A DNA stretch of 64,000 nucleotides. It comes from Pseudolabrys sp. (GTDB lineage Bacteria; Pseudomonadota; Alphaproteobacteria; Rhizobiales; Xanthobacteraceae). Of the stretch, positions 42,717-50,866 are shown piece by piece (the first letter of the stretch is position 1; each line of letters begins with the position of its first letter). Below the pieces are notes generated by a model. That model saw nothing but the letters and a program-made list of their open reading frames with translations. It ran no database searches and was not told the origin of the DNA. The stretch is taken from the NCBI GenBank assembly GCA_017849615.1, contig JAFIGS010000034.1, forward strand, positions 124,001 through 188,000, in the 5' to 3' direction. Position numbers and translations under genes: made by a program.

Positions 42717-42863
42717 GCGCCGCGGTACGCGAGCCCTCGGCTTGGAAAATTCGACCAGACCAAGGAAACGAGGGTGACGGCGGCACACATCGGTGGTACA
42801 CAAGATGCGTCGCGGCGCTCACTAAGTCATTGATTTTGCTGAATTCTTGACGCGAGAGACAAA

Positions 42864-42881
42864 ATCCCTCCCTCTCCGCCA
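42864..42881 (+). other. tRNA-Ser 3'-end duplicate, probable attachment-site scar
   Basis: ATCCCTCCCTCTCCGCCA matches the 3' end of alphaproteobacterial tRNA-Ser genes (T-arm end, acceptor strand and CCA). The rest of the tRNA is absent. Integrases that target tRNA genes leave such a copy at one element end. It lies 148 bases after the clamp-loader operon and before a stretch of broken genes. No second copy or integrase is in the window. Confidence 0.5.
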
Positions 42882-43315
42882 ATTATTTCCGTCAGATTTT
42901 CAGGCATTAGGCCCCTAAAACGGCCGTTTTCGCGTCCGGCGACGCCTCAACAGAGGCGTTATCGATGACCGTACCTCCATTTGTACCCCTGGATGTGCCC
43001 GCCGCCGACACGGCGGAAGGGGACCGTCGCGCCTGCCGCGCTCCCCGCCCCGGTCGGGGCCCAAGGTCCGACAAAAGGTGCGGCTGCCGCAAGCTACGTC
43101 AGTCCGACGGCCGGCGGCTGGCGCTTTCAACGGCGGCTGCCCGCCCATACTGCTCTTGCCAGCGGGCCTTCGACAATTCGGGCAGCGTTGGGACCGCGAA
43201 GCCGGCCGGACGCAAGGCGCCTGGGTCCGCGGTTGGCGGCGCTTTGCACCGCTATCTGCGACGCGGCCCTCCTCGCCCCGGACCCACCCGCCGCCGCGTC
43301 CGGACCAATAGACCG
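42882..43315. other. GC-rich stretch without a supported gene
   Basis: Frames are open on several strands because of high GC. A + strand ORF (from 42965) runs into the RND fragment, but its first 117 codons have no recognisable domain and look like compositional noise. I see no supported gene here. Confidence 0.4.
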
Positions 43316-43563
43316 ATAAACGCGGACGCCGGCATCGATGAGATGAATAGCCTCGCCCCCAAGCTCGCGGAGCGGTTCAAGCAGATCCCCGAGCTGCGGG
43401 ATGTCGCGAGCGATCAGCAACTCGGCAGAGCGGCGCTCATGTGGACCATGGATCGCAATGTCGCTGCGCTTTACGGGTAGCGACACAGACCATCGACGAT
43501 ACGCTGCACGACGCGTTCGGGCTGCGCCAAGTGTGGCGTTTCAGTCGTGGGGTGCGGGACTAA
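43316..43563 (+). pseudogene. RND multidrug efflux permease fragment, frameshifted
   Basis: In one frame the translation is INADAGIDEMNSLAPKLAER, then PELRDVASDQQ and MDRNVAALYG before a stop. In the next frame it continues VATQTIDDTLHDAFGLRQV. Both pieces match the porter domain of MdtB/MdtC/AcrB-type permeases (the PELRDVxSDQQ and TPQAIDDTLxDAFGQRQV segments). A frameshift at about 43478 and missing remainder show decay. Confidence 0.65.
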
Positions 43564-43706
43564 AGACGCTCCGCCGCCAAAGGTACGAACGTGTCGGCGA
43601 AGGCGGTCGCGCATTGCTCGTCGTAAGGCTAAACGTATGCGTGGGCGGGGCGTCGGACATCAAATCATGTCTCGATGTAGCTATCTAACGCGGGGCCTGA
43701 CCAGGA
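43564..43706. other. Short gene-free link
   Basis: I see no gene, repeat or hairpin of note between the RND and IclR fragments. Confidence 0.4.
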
Positions 43707-43880
43707 TCAAAGCAGCAGCGGCTTTGCTGCGACAGACATTTCGTTCAGCACCGGCAAGAAACGATCGGTCATTTCGTCGGCCGTCATGCGGTTGACATGT
43801 GAGCCGATATTCGCTGACGCTACGACGGCATCGTTGTAGCGGAAGATTGGCACCGCAGAAGGGCAGATATGGTTTTTTAC
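43707..43880 (-). pseudogene. IclR-family regulator C-terminal fragment
   Basis: Reading the minus strand, the frame ending at 43707 gives AVPIFRYNDAVVASANIGS, HVNRMTADEMTDRFLPVLNE and a stop after KPLLL. This resembles the effector-domain end of PcaR/PobR-type IclR regulators (GxVVAALNVSTHASR..., ERFLPxLRE). No HTH or upstream domain is present, so it is a remnant. The downstream TRAP operon now uses a LysR regulator. Confidence 0.5.
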
Positions 43881-44256
43881 AGCGTGATGTCACGTCGAAT
43901 CCCGCCAACTGTGTCCGATAAAAGTTGGTAAGGTTCCCCCCGTTTCATCTGACTTGCTCCTTGATGGGGCGCTTGAGTCGTCCGTAGCCGGTGGCAGCGG
44001 CGACTCTTAGCCGTATGGCCTTCTCCTCAGCCGGTTTCGCTCGTAGGTTCAGCGGGCAAAGCTCGCGACTATCAAGCTCCCGAATAGTCAGATGTCAGAT
44101 TCAGATTAGACGCCGGGTCGACACCGTAATTTTCTGCTTATATCCGGACAGCCGCGCCGGTGGCGCGGCAACGGTGTCCAAGCGCTCAGTAACCGGCAGT
44201 CCAAGAGGAAAAAAGCGGACTTCGCCGGCATTAAAGCAGCAAGAGGAGGAATGGCT
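43881..44256. other. Upstream region of the TRAP operon
   Basis: No gene is supported in these 376 bases. They must hold the dctP promoter; an AT-richer stretch near 44140 is a candidate. An ideal RBS (AGAGGAGG, 44242-44249) ends it. Confidence 0.4.
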
Positions 44257-45249
44257 ATGAAAAAAGTATTCACGAAACTGGCGGTTGTAGTTGCCACCGC
44301 AGTTTCGATCTCGGCCTCGGCTCAGGCCCAGATCACCATGCGAGCCTCGCACCAATTTCCGGGCGGCAAGGGCGATCCGCGCGACGAGATGGTGCAGATC
44401 GTCGCCAAGGAAATGAAGGCCGCCGGCGTCGACATTCAGGTTTATCCCGGCGCGTCGCTGTTCAAGCCGAATGATCAGTGGAACGCGTTGGTCAGCGGCC
44501 AGCTTGACATCGCTGCTTTCCCGCTGGACTACGCCTCGGGCAAAATCGGCGCCTTCTCGGCCACGCTGATGCCGGGCCTGGTGCGTAACCATGACCGCGC
44601 CGCGCGACTCAACAGCTCGCCCTTCATGAAGGAAATCAAGGCCAAGATCGAAAAGGCTGGCGTCATGGTCGTCGCCGATGCCTGGCTCGCCGGTGCCGTC
44701 GCCTCGAAGAAAGGCTGCATCCGCAAGCCGGACGATATCAAGGGCCAGAAGATCCGTGCGGCCGGCCCGACCTTCGCGCAGATGTGGCAGCAGGCCGGCG
44801 CGTCGATCGTCAACATTCCGTCGAGCGAAGCCTATAACGCGCTGCAGACCGGCGTTGCCGACGGTACCGACACCTCGGCAGGCAGCTTTATTTCGTTCCG
44901 TCTCTATGAGCAGGTCAAGTGCCTCACCGCGCCCGGCGACAACGCATTGTGGTTCATGTATGAGCCGGTGGTGATTTCGAAGAAGAGCTACGACAAACTC
45001 TCCGCCGACCAGAAGAAGGCGCTAATGGCGGCCGGCAAGAAGTCGGAAGAATACTTCAACGCCGAGAGCCGCAAGCTCGACGACAAGATGGTCGAGGTAT
45101 TCAAGAAGAACAATGTCGAGGTCGTCACACTGACGCCGGAGGAATACGACGCCTGGATCAAGATCGCCCAGCAGAGCTCGTATAAGGTGTTTGCCGACGA
45201 AGTGCCGGACGGTAAAAAACTGATCGACGCCGCTCTGGCTGTGAAGTAA
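44257..45249 (+). CDS. dctP: TRAP transporter substrate-binding protein DctP
   Basis: The 330-residue periplasmic binding protein has a signal peptide (cleaved near AQA-Q). Family landmarks are the QFPGGKGDPRDEM start, KPNDQWNALVSGQLDIAA, and GQKIRAAGPTFAQMWQQAGA, NIPSSEAYNALQTGVADGTD. The Arg in KIRAAG is the conserved carboxylate-binding Arg, so the ligand is an organic acid. An ATG at 44251 also exists, but the AGAGGAGG RBS is seven bases from 44257. A terminator follows, so dctP transcript is likely in excess over dctQM. Confidence 0.9.
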   Translation: MKKVFTKLAVVVATAVSISASAQAQITMRASHQFPGGKGDPRDEMVQIVAKEMKAAGVDIQVYPGASLFKPNDQWNALVSGQLDIAAFPLDYASGKIGAFSATLMPGLVRNHDRAARLNSSPFMKEIKAKIEKAGVMVVADAWLAGAVASKKGCIRKPDDIKGQKIRAAGPTFAQMWQQAGASIVNIPSSEAYNALQTGVADGTDTSAGSFISFRLYEQVKCLTAPGDNALWFMYEPVVISKKSYDKLSADQKKALMAAGKKSEEYFNAESRKLDDKMVEVFKKNNVEVVTLTPEEYDAWIKIAQQSSYKVFADEVPDGKKLIDAALAVK

Positions 45250-45264
45250 TCAGCGTCTGCTAAG

Positions 45265-45295
45265 GATCGGCCGGCCTCGCCGGCCGATCTTTTTT
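45265..45295 (+). terminator. Rho-independent terminator between dctP and dctQ
   Basis: GATCGGCCGGC, a CTC loop and GCCGGCCGATC form a perfect 11-bp stem followed by six T. It probably ends part of the transcripts after dctP and allows partial read-through. Confidence 0.85.
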
Positions 45296-45316
45296 GAGAG
45301 ATCGACCGAGGGGACC

Positions 45317-45859
45317 ATGGAACTCTTTGCCCGCATCGTGCGGTGGCTTTCGGCGACGTTCGGCCTGATTGCGGCGGGGCTTACAGCCGCCGGCGTGGTC
45401 GTCGTCTGCCAAATGGTATTCGTGCGCTATGGGCTGAACCAGACGACAATCTGGCAAACCGATTTCGTCACATACAGTCTCGTCGCCGCAACCTTCCTTG
45501 GCAGCCCTTACGTTCTGCTGACCAAAGGCCACGTCAATGTCGACGTGCTGCCGATATACGCCGGCCCGCGCGCGCGCTGGTGGCTGGCCTTTTTCGCCGT
45601 GTCGATCTCGCTGATGTTCGTCGCTGTAATGGCCTGGCTGACTTTCTCGTTCTGGCTCGAGGCCTATGAGAACAACTGGCGCTCGGATTCGATGTGGCGC
45701 GCGCGGCTGTGGATTCCCTACATGGCCATGCCGGTTGGTCTCGGCATCCTCACCCTGCAATACATCGTCGATTTCCTCGACCTGGTGACCGGGCGCGAGC
45801 CGCCCTTCGGCATCACCGCCGAAGGGCCCGCCGTTTCGATCAAGGAGACCGGCATATGA
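45317..45859 (+). CDS. dctQ: TRAP transporter small membrane subunit DctQ
   Basis: The 180-residue protein has four hydrophobic segments and the DctQ features: VVCQMVFVRYGLNQTTIWQTDFV and YVLLTKGHVNVD. It links the binding protein to the large permease. RBS GAGGGGA precedes the ATG. It overlaps dctM by ATGA (45856-45859). Confidence 0.9.
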   Translation: MELFARIVRWLSATFGLIAAGLTAAGVVVVCQMVFVRYGLNQTTIWQTDFVTYSLVAATFLGSPYVLLTKGHVNVDVLPIYAGPRARWWLAFFAVSISLMFVAVMAWLTFSFWLEAYENNWRSDSMWRARLWIPYMAMPVGLGILTLQYIVDFLDLVTGREPPFGITAEGPAVSIKETGI

Positions 45860-47175
45860 GTCCGGCCACACAAGGCATTCTTGTCTTCATCGTCACCATC
45901 GCCGTCTTCCTGACCGGCGCACCTGTTGCCTTCGCGCTCGGCGCCGTCGGCATCGCGTTCCTGGTCATCTTCCAGGGCCCAGCCGCGCTGCATGTGGCGG
46001 CCGAGACGCTGTACTCGGGCCTGCACGACTTCACACTGGTGTCGATCCCGATGTTCATCATGATGGGCGCGGCGATCGGCTCGTCGCCGGCCGGACGCGA
46101 TCTCTACATTGCGCTCGATCGCTGGCTCTATCGCGTGCCCGGCGGCCTCGTGGTGTCCAACCTCGGCGCCTGCGCGATCTTTGCCGCGTTGACCGGCTCG
46201 TCGCCCGCGACCTGCGCCGCCATCGGCAAGATGGGCATTCCGGAAATGCGCAAGCGCGGCTATCCGGATGAAGTTGCCACCGGCTCGATCTGCGCCGGCG
46301 GCACTTTGGGCATCCTCATCCCGCCGTCGATCACCCTGATCCTCTACGGCATCGCCACTGAGACATCGATCGGCCGTCTGTTCCTTGCCGGCGTGTTGCC
46401 GGGCCTGCTGCTGACCGCGCTGTTCATGGGCTGGACCGTCTTCTACATCTGGAAGTCCGGCTTCCGCGCCTATGCGGCGGACTTCCGCTACTCGTGGAAG
46501 GAAAAGTTCGCGTCGATTCCGAAGGTCGCGCCCTTCCTCGTGATCGTCATCGCGGTGATGTACGTGCTGTATGGCGGCATTGCGACCCCGTCGGAAGCGG
46601 CCGGCGTCGGCGCGGCGTTCTGCGTGCTGTTCGCCGTGCTGATCTATCGCATGTGGAACCCGATGCAGTGGTGGGACATTCTACGTTCCACGACGCGCGA
46701 GTCGGTGATGATCCTGATGATCATCGCAACTGCCGTGTTGTTCGGCTACATGCTGACGTCGCTCTACATCACCCAGACGCTGGCGGAGGCGATTGCCGCC
46801 CTGAACGTCAACAAATGGGTGCTGATGGGGCTCATCAACCTGTTCCTGCTCGTCTGCGGCTGTTTCATTCCGCCGGCGGGCATTATTCTGATGACGGCGC
46901 CGATTCTGCTGCCGATCATCACCGCGGCGGGGTTCGATCCGATATGGTTCGGCGTCGTCATGACGATCAACATGGAAATCGGCCTGATCACGCCGCCGGT
47001 TGGCCTGAACCTGTTTGTTGTCAACGCCATAGCGCCGGACGTGCCGACCAAGACCGTGCTCTGGGGCTCCGTCCCCTATGTCGGGATGATGGTGCTCTGC
47101 ATTGTGATCTTGTGTATCTTCCCCGAAATCGTCACATGGCTCCCCGACTATTTGATGGGGCCCGTTGTCAAATAA
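45856..47175 (+). CDS. dctM: TRAP transporter large permease DctM
   Basis: The 439-residue protein has about 12 membrane segments. Motifs include VSIPMFIMMGAAIGSSPAGRDL, the GGTLGILIPPSITLILYG sodium/substrate-site repeat, and MEIGLITPPVGLNLFVV. The start ATG lies in the dctQ stop. It converges with the lysR gene 48 bases away. Sodium-driven acid uptake is the known family function. Confidence 0.93.
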   Translation: MSPATQGILVFIVTIAVFLTGAPVAFALGAVGIAFLVIFQGPAALHVAAETLYSGLHDFTLVSIPMFIMMGAAIGSSPAGRDLYIALDRWLYRVPGGLVVSNLGACAIFAALTGSSPATCAAIGKMGIPEMRKRGYPDEVATGSICAGGTLGILIPPSITLILYGIATETSIGRLFLAGVLPGLLLTALFMGWTVFYIWKSGFRAYAADFRYSWKEKFASIPKVAPFLVIVIAVMYVLYGGIATPSEAAGVGAAFCVLFAVLIYRMWNPMQWWDILRSTTRESVMILMIIATAVLFGYMLTSLYITQTLAEAIAALNVNKWVLMGLINLFLLVCGCFIPPAGIILMTAPILLPIITAAGFDPIWFGVVMTINMEIGLITPPVGLNLFVVNAIAPDVPTKTVLWGSVPYVGMMVLCIVILCIFPEIVTWLPDYLMGPVVK

Positions 47176-47223
47176 AGTCGCGAAGCTAATAGCCGTTATC
47201 GTAGTGCCGTACCGAGCCAGTGC

Positions 47224-48138
47224 CTAACTAAGGCTTGAGCATACGGCGTTGACTTGATCGCGAAGCCATTTATTGGCTTTGCTTTGGTCATGGCGGCGGT
47301 GCCAGTACATCTTCCAATCGAAAGGTGCCGATTCAAACGGGAGTTCGGTCATGCGAAGCTCGTCGTCCATCAAGGCGGCAGCGAGACGGCCTGGCATCAC
47401 GGCGAAGAGGTCACTCTTCTTGAGGATACGCGGTACGACGAGCCAGTGAGGCACATTCAGAGCAATCTTGCGTGAGTGATCGAGCTGGGCCAGGACGTCA
47501 TCGACGAACCTGAGATCAGCCGGAGACATCGATACCTTGATGTGTTCTTGCTCGATGAATTTGTCGAACGTTAGCTCACTCCCGGCGGCAGGGTGGTGCT
47601 TCCTCATTAGACAGACCATTTGATCCCGCATGACCGTCTGGGAGCAAATGGAACTGGAGTGATCCAGCCCCATGCTCACGGCGACATCGATCTCGTCGCG
47701 TTCGATAGCATCGACGGTGGCGGATGGTGGCAGATGAAGAATATTCAACCCGATATGCGCATCAGGCGGGCGACGCGCGACAAGCAGCGGAAGGATGAGA
47801 TACGCCAAAATGTCGGACATCCGCACTGTGAATGTGCGTTGCGACGTACCTGGGTCAAAATTGGAGTCGCTTTCCAGCACTCGCTCGACCTGTCGAAGCA
47901 GGTTGCGAAGCGGCTGGACAAGCTCGATCGCGCGCGGCGTCGGCTGCATTCCGGTCGCGGTGCGAACAAGCAGTTCGTCGGAAAACATGGTTCGGAGCCG
48001 GTTGAGCGTATTGCTCATGGCAGGCTGGCTTAGGCCGACCTTATCGGCAGCCCTGGTGACATGTCGCTCCGATAAGAGAGCGTCGAGAGCGACAAGGAGG
48101 TTCAGATCGATCGAGCGCAGGTTCATGGCATCATTCAT
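47224..48138 (-). CDS. LysR-family regulator
   Basis: The 304-residue regulator has the winged HTH at residues about 5-65 (NLRSIDLNLLVALDALLSER, VGLSQPAMSNTLNRLR) and a periplasmic-binding-like effector domain. Starts at 48126 and 48138 are possible; a longer ORF to 48249 overlaps the divergent gene and is unlikely. It is divergent from the CoA-transferase gene across 86 bases that contain a 17-bp palindrome, so it probably controls that gene and itself. Effector unknown. Confidence 0.9.
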   Translation of the reverse strand: MNDAMNLRSIDLNLLVALDALLSERHVTRAADKVGLSQPAMSNTLNRLRTMFSDELLVRTATGMQPTPRAIELVQPLRNLLRQVERVLESDSNFDPGTSQRTFTVRMSDILAYLILPLLVARRPPDAHIGLNILHLPPSATVDAIERDEIDVAVSMGLDHSSSICSQTVMRDQMVCLMRKHHPAAGSELTFDKFIEQEHIKVSMSPADLRFVDDVLAQLDHSRKIALNVPHWLVVPRILKKSDLFAVMPGRLAAALMDDELRMTELPFESAPFDWKMYWHRRHDQSKANKWLRDQVNAVCSSLS

Positions 48139-48156
48139 ATGGCAAATATCGAGAGA

Positions 48157-48173
48157 GTACAAATCCATTGTAC
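48157..48173. promoter_or_regulatory. 17-bp palindrome, candidate LysR binding site
   Basis: GTACAA-ATCCA-TTGTAC is a perfect 6-bp inverted repeat with a five-base spacer, in the divergent lysR/CoA-transferase promoter region. It resembles the ATTA/T-N11-A style LysR operators in size. Confidence 0.55.
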
Positions 48174-48224
48174 AAATGACTGCGTGAGGTCTAGCGATCG
48201 AAATTGCAATGGAGGATCGCCTCG

Positions 48225-49472
48225 ATGCGTGAGTCAAAAAGCGGGCCACTCTTCGGCATCAAAGTCCTCGACCTCTGCCGAGTCGTGTCCGGGCCTTTCG
48301 CCACCATGCAGCTCGGTGATCTGGGTGCCGACATCGTCAAGGTCGAGGACCCGAAGGACGGCGATGAGAGCCGCCGCTACGGACCGCCGTTTGTCGCGGG
48401 CGAAAGCGCCTACTTTCTCTCCGTGAACCGCAATAAAAGAAGCATAGCGATCGATCTAAAGTCGGAGGCCGGGCGGGATGTCGCTTTGGCGCTTGCCGAG
48501 AAGGCCGACGTCGTTATCGAGAATTTTCGTCCCGGAACTCTCGAAAAATGGGGACTCGGATATGACGCTCTTAAGGCGCGAAACCCGAACCTGATTTTGT
48601 GCGGCATCTCCGGTTTCGGGCGGTCCGGTCCCGATGCGCGGCGGCCCGGCTACGATCTCATCATCCAGGGCGAGTCCGGTATCATGGACATTACCGGAGA
48701 TCCTGACGGGCCGCCGATGAAGGTCGGCACGTCGATCGCTGATCTTGTGACAGGGCTTTATGCGGTCCAATCGGTACTTGCGGCACTGATGCAGAGACAT
48801 CGGACAGGCGAGGGCGGCCGCGTCGACGTTTCGATGCTCGACGCCATGGCATCTCTGTTGACGTTCAATTCGGGGATCTACTTTGCCTCGGGGAAGACGC
48901 CAAAGCGGCGCGGTAACGTGCACCCGACGATCAGTCCCTATGAGCCGTTCCAGACGCGCGACGGCTGGATAAATGTCGGCGTCGCCAACGACAAATTCTG
49001 GGCTGCATTCTGCAACGTAATCGGACGGACGGACCTGTCGACCGACGAAAGGTTCGACAAGGCGCCCAAACGGGCCGCGAACCGTGCCGCGCTGGTCGAG
49101 TTGATTGCGCCGATATTCGTCGAGCGAACGAGAGCCGATTGGCTCGCGGAACTTTCCGCTGCGGGAATTCCGTGCGGCGCGATCAAGACCGTAGGGGAGG
49201 TCTGTGAGACACCTCAACTGTTGGAGCGCGGCATGATTCAGACCGTTGAGCACCCCATTTCCGGTCCAGTTCGGTTTATCGCCAGAGCAATCCGGTTCAA
49301 CGACGAGGCGCCTGCACCGTCGACGGCTCCGCCCATGCTAGGGCAACACACTCAGGAAGTGCTCTCGGAATGGCTCGGTTGGAATAATGACCGTATCGAG
49401 AAGAGCATCGTCGACGGAGCGTTCGGCGCCACCTATGCAGGGAAGCGCGTTGCCGAAAGAGGGGTACCATGA
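48225..49472 (+). CDS. CaiB/BaiF-type CoA-transferase (class III)
   Basis: The 415-residue enzyme transfers CoA between acids. It has the N-terminal GPLFGIKVLDLCRVVSGPFA, LGADIVKVEDPKDGDESR with the catalytic Asp region later (ADVVIENFRPGTLEKWGLGY), and GRVDVSMLDAMASLL. GGAGG nine bases upstream selects 48225 over 48204. With TRAP transport and a thioesterase nearby, it could activate the imported acid. The acid is unknown. Confidence 0.9.
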   Translation: MRESKSGPLFGIKVLDLCRVVSGPFATMQLGDLGADIVKVEDPKDGDESRRYGPPFVAGESAYFLSVNRNKRSIAIDLKSEAGRDVALALAEKADVVIENFRPGTLEKWGLGYDALKARNPNLILCGISGFGRSGPDARRPGYDLIIQGESGIMDITGDPDGPPMKVGTSIADLVTGLYAVQSVLAALMQRHRTGEGGRVDVSMLDAMASLLTFNSGIYFASGKTPKRRGNVHPTISPYEPFQTRDGWINVGVANDKFWAAFCNVIGRTDLSTDERFDKAPKRAANRAALVELIAPIFVERTRADWLAELSAAGIPCGAIKTVGEVCETPQLLERGMIQTVEHPISGPVRFIARAIRFNDEAPAPSTAPPMLGQHTQEVLSEWLGWNNDRIEKSIVDGAFGATYAGKRVAERGVP

Positions 49473-49882
49473 AGGATCAGGCAGAGGCGATGCTCGCGCG
49501 GGGGCTCGGCGACGGTCGCCAGGAGTTCGGGTCGTTCTTTCTGTCCCGTCTTTTCGGAATGGAGGTCAGCTACGGAGCCGAGACGTGCACCGTCGCGCTC
49601 AAGGCCGAGCCACCGATGTTCAATCCTCAGGGATCGCTGCACGGAGGTGTGCTCGCGACGGCTCTCGACATCTCGATGGGCCATCTTCTCAAGCATTGCT
49701 TCGGTCCGGGAGCGACGCTCGAAATGAAGATTCAGTATTTGGGGTCTGTACGGGGCGGACGGGTGAGTTGCGAGGCGTCCTTCCTCAAGAAGGGTCGGAA
49801 ACTCTTTTTCCTGCAATCGACAGGCAGGGACGAGAAGGGCGAAGGCATAGCGTTCGCAACGTCGACCTGGAAGTTGCTGTAA
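49469..49882 (+). CDS. PaaI-family hotdog thioesterase
   Basis: The 137-residue protein has the hotdog-fold hallmark FNPQGSLHGGVLATALDISM, with the typical HGGxxxxxxD catalytic segment. It would hydrolyse an acyl-CoA. It overlaps the CoA-transferase stop (ATGA). It may release CoA from a dead-end product of the pathway. Confidence 0.85.
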   Translation: MKDQAEAMLARGLGDGRQEFGSFFLSRLFGMEVSYGAETCTVALKAEPPMFNPQGSLHGGVLATALDISMGHLLKHCFGPGATLEMKIQYLGSVRGGRVSCEASFLKKGRKLFFLQSTGRDEKGEGIAFATSTWKLL

Positions 49883-50147
49883 CGCCGATTGTGTAATCCT
49901 CTCAACACGGTGCCGTCCATTCGGTGTACGCCGGCCGGGACCGACATCCTCGGGAATTTAGGCCCGCGAAGCCGAGGCGGAAGGACCGGCTCGTAGTCAT
50001 CGGGACGGTGTTCCGCAGCCTGGCGGCTCTCCAGGGGATCATCATTCACTGGATCAATTCGTTAAGTTCAATAATCCATTTCATAAATGGGCCGGCATCC
50101 GCTTCTATGTGCTGACGAAATTTACATGCCATCGGAAAGGATGCGAA
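49883..50147. other. Short intergenic stretch
   Basis: A minus-strand ORF (49732-50049) is a shadow. I see no gene or clear terminator. It separates the CoA-transferase pair from the dehalogenase gene. Confidence 0.4.
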
Positions 50148-50852
50148 GTGACCGATATCAAGATGCTGAAAGACACGATCAAGGTCTGCATGTTCGACCA
50201 GTACGGCACGGTCGTCGACATGCAAGGCGGGCTGACCAAGATCGCCACGCCTTACCTCGAAGCTAAAGGCTGGAAAGGCAAGCCGAACTCCTTCGTGACG
50301 TGGTGGCGTCGTACGCATTTTGAGAACTCGATGATCGATGCGCTCCTCCATCGGCAGCACACGTCATATCGGGAGATCGGCTTTCGTGCGGTTGATCAAG
50401 TGCTGAATCGTTGCGGTATCGAGCACACGGACGCAGAGGTTCGCAATCTGGTCGCCGAGATCGAGAAGCTAGAATGCTTTCCGGAGGTGCCAGCCGCCCT
50501 CGCCAAGCTGCAGACGAAATATAAACTGGTGGTTCTATCGAACGGCGACCCGGATATGCTGGAGACTGCCAAGCGGTATCACAAGGTACCCTTTGACCAC
50601 GTAATTTCAGTCTCGGAAGCAAATTCGTTCAAGCCGCACGTCGCGACATACACCAAGGCGGCAGAGCTTCTCGGCCTGAAGATGGACGAGATTCTCTTCG
50701 TGGCGAACCATGCGTTCGACGTGATCGGCGCCAAGTCGGCGGGTATGCGGACTGCAATGATCAACCGGCGCAATCGTCCATTCGAGAAAACACCGCATCA
50801 GCCCGATATTACTGTTCCGACGATGACGGACTTGGCCGACGCGATGGTGTAA
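50148..50852 (+). CDS. Haloacid dehalogenase type II family protein
   Basis: The 234-residue protein has HAD motif I CMFDQYGTVVD (nucleophile Asp), WWRR (the R41-type substrate Arg), motif II VVLSNGD, motif III FKPHVATY and FVANHAFDVIGAK (motif IV Asp). These fit L-2-haloacid dehalogenases, but the S175/N177 pair of the best-studied enzymes reads A/H here, as in a subset of the family. GTG at 50148 with AAAGGA is preferred to the ATG at 50109. The reaction would give a D-2-hydroxy acid. Confidence 0.85.
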   Translation: MTDIKMLKDTIKVCMFDQYGTVVDMQGGLTKIATPYLEAKGWKGKPNSFVTWWRRTHFENSMIDALLHRQHTSYREIGFRAVDQVLNRCGIEHTDAEVRNLVAEIEKLECFPEVPAALAKLQTKYKLVVLSNGDPDMLETAKRYHKVPFDHVISVSEANSFKPHVATYTKAAELLGLKMDEILFVANHAFDVIGAKSAGMRTAMINRRNRPFEKTPHQPDITVPTMTDLADAMV

Positions 50853-50866
50853 CGGACCTCGCCCAA

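Noticed and set aside
42965-43480. 171-residue open frame as an intact gene
   Set aside because: Only the last third has similarity (RND permease), and that continues in another frame.
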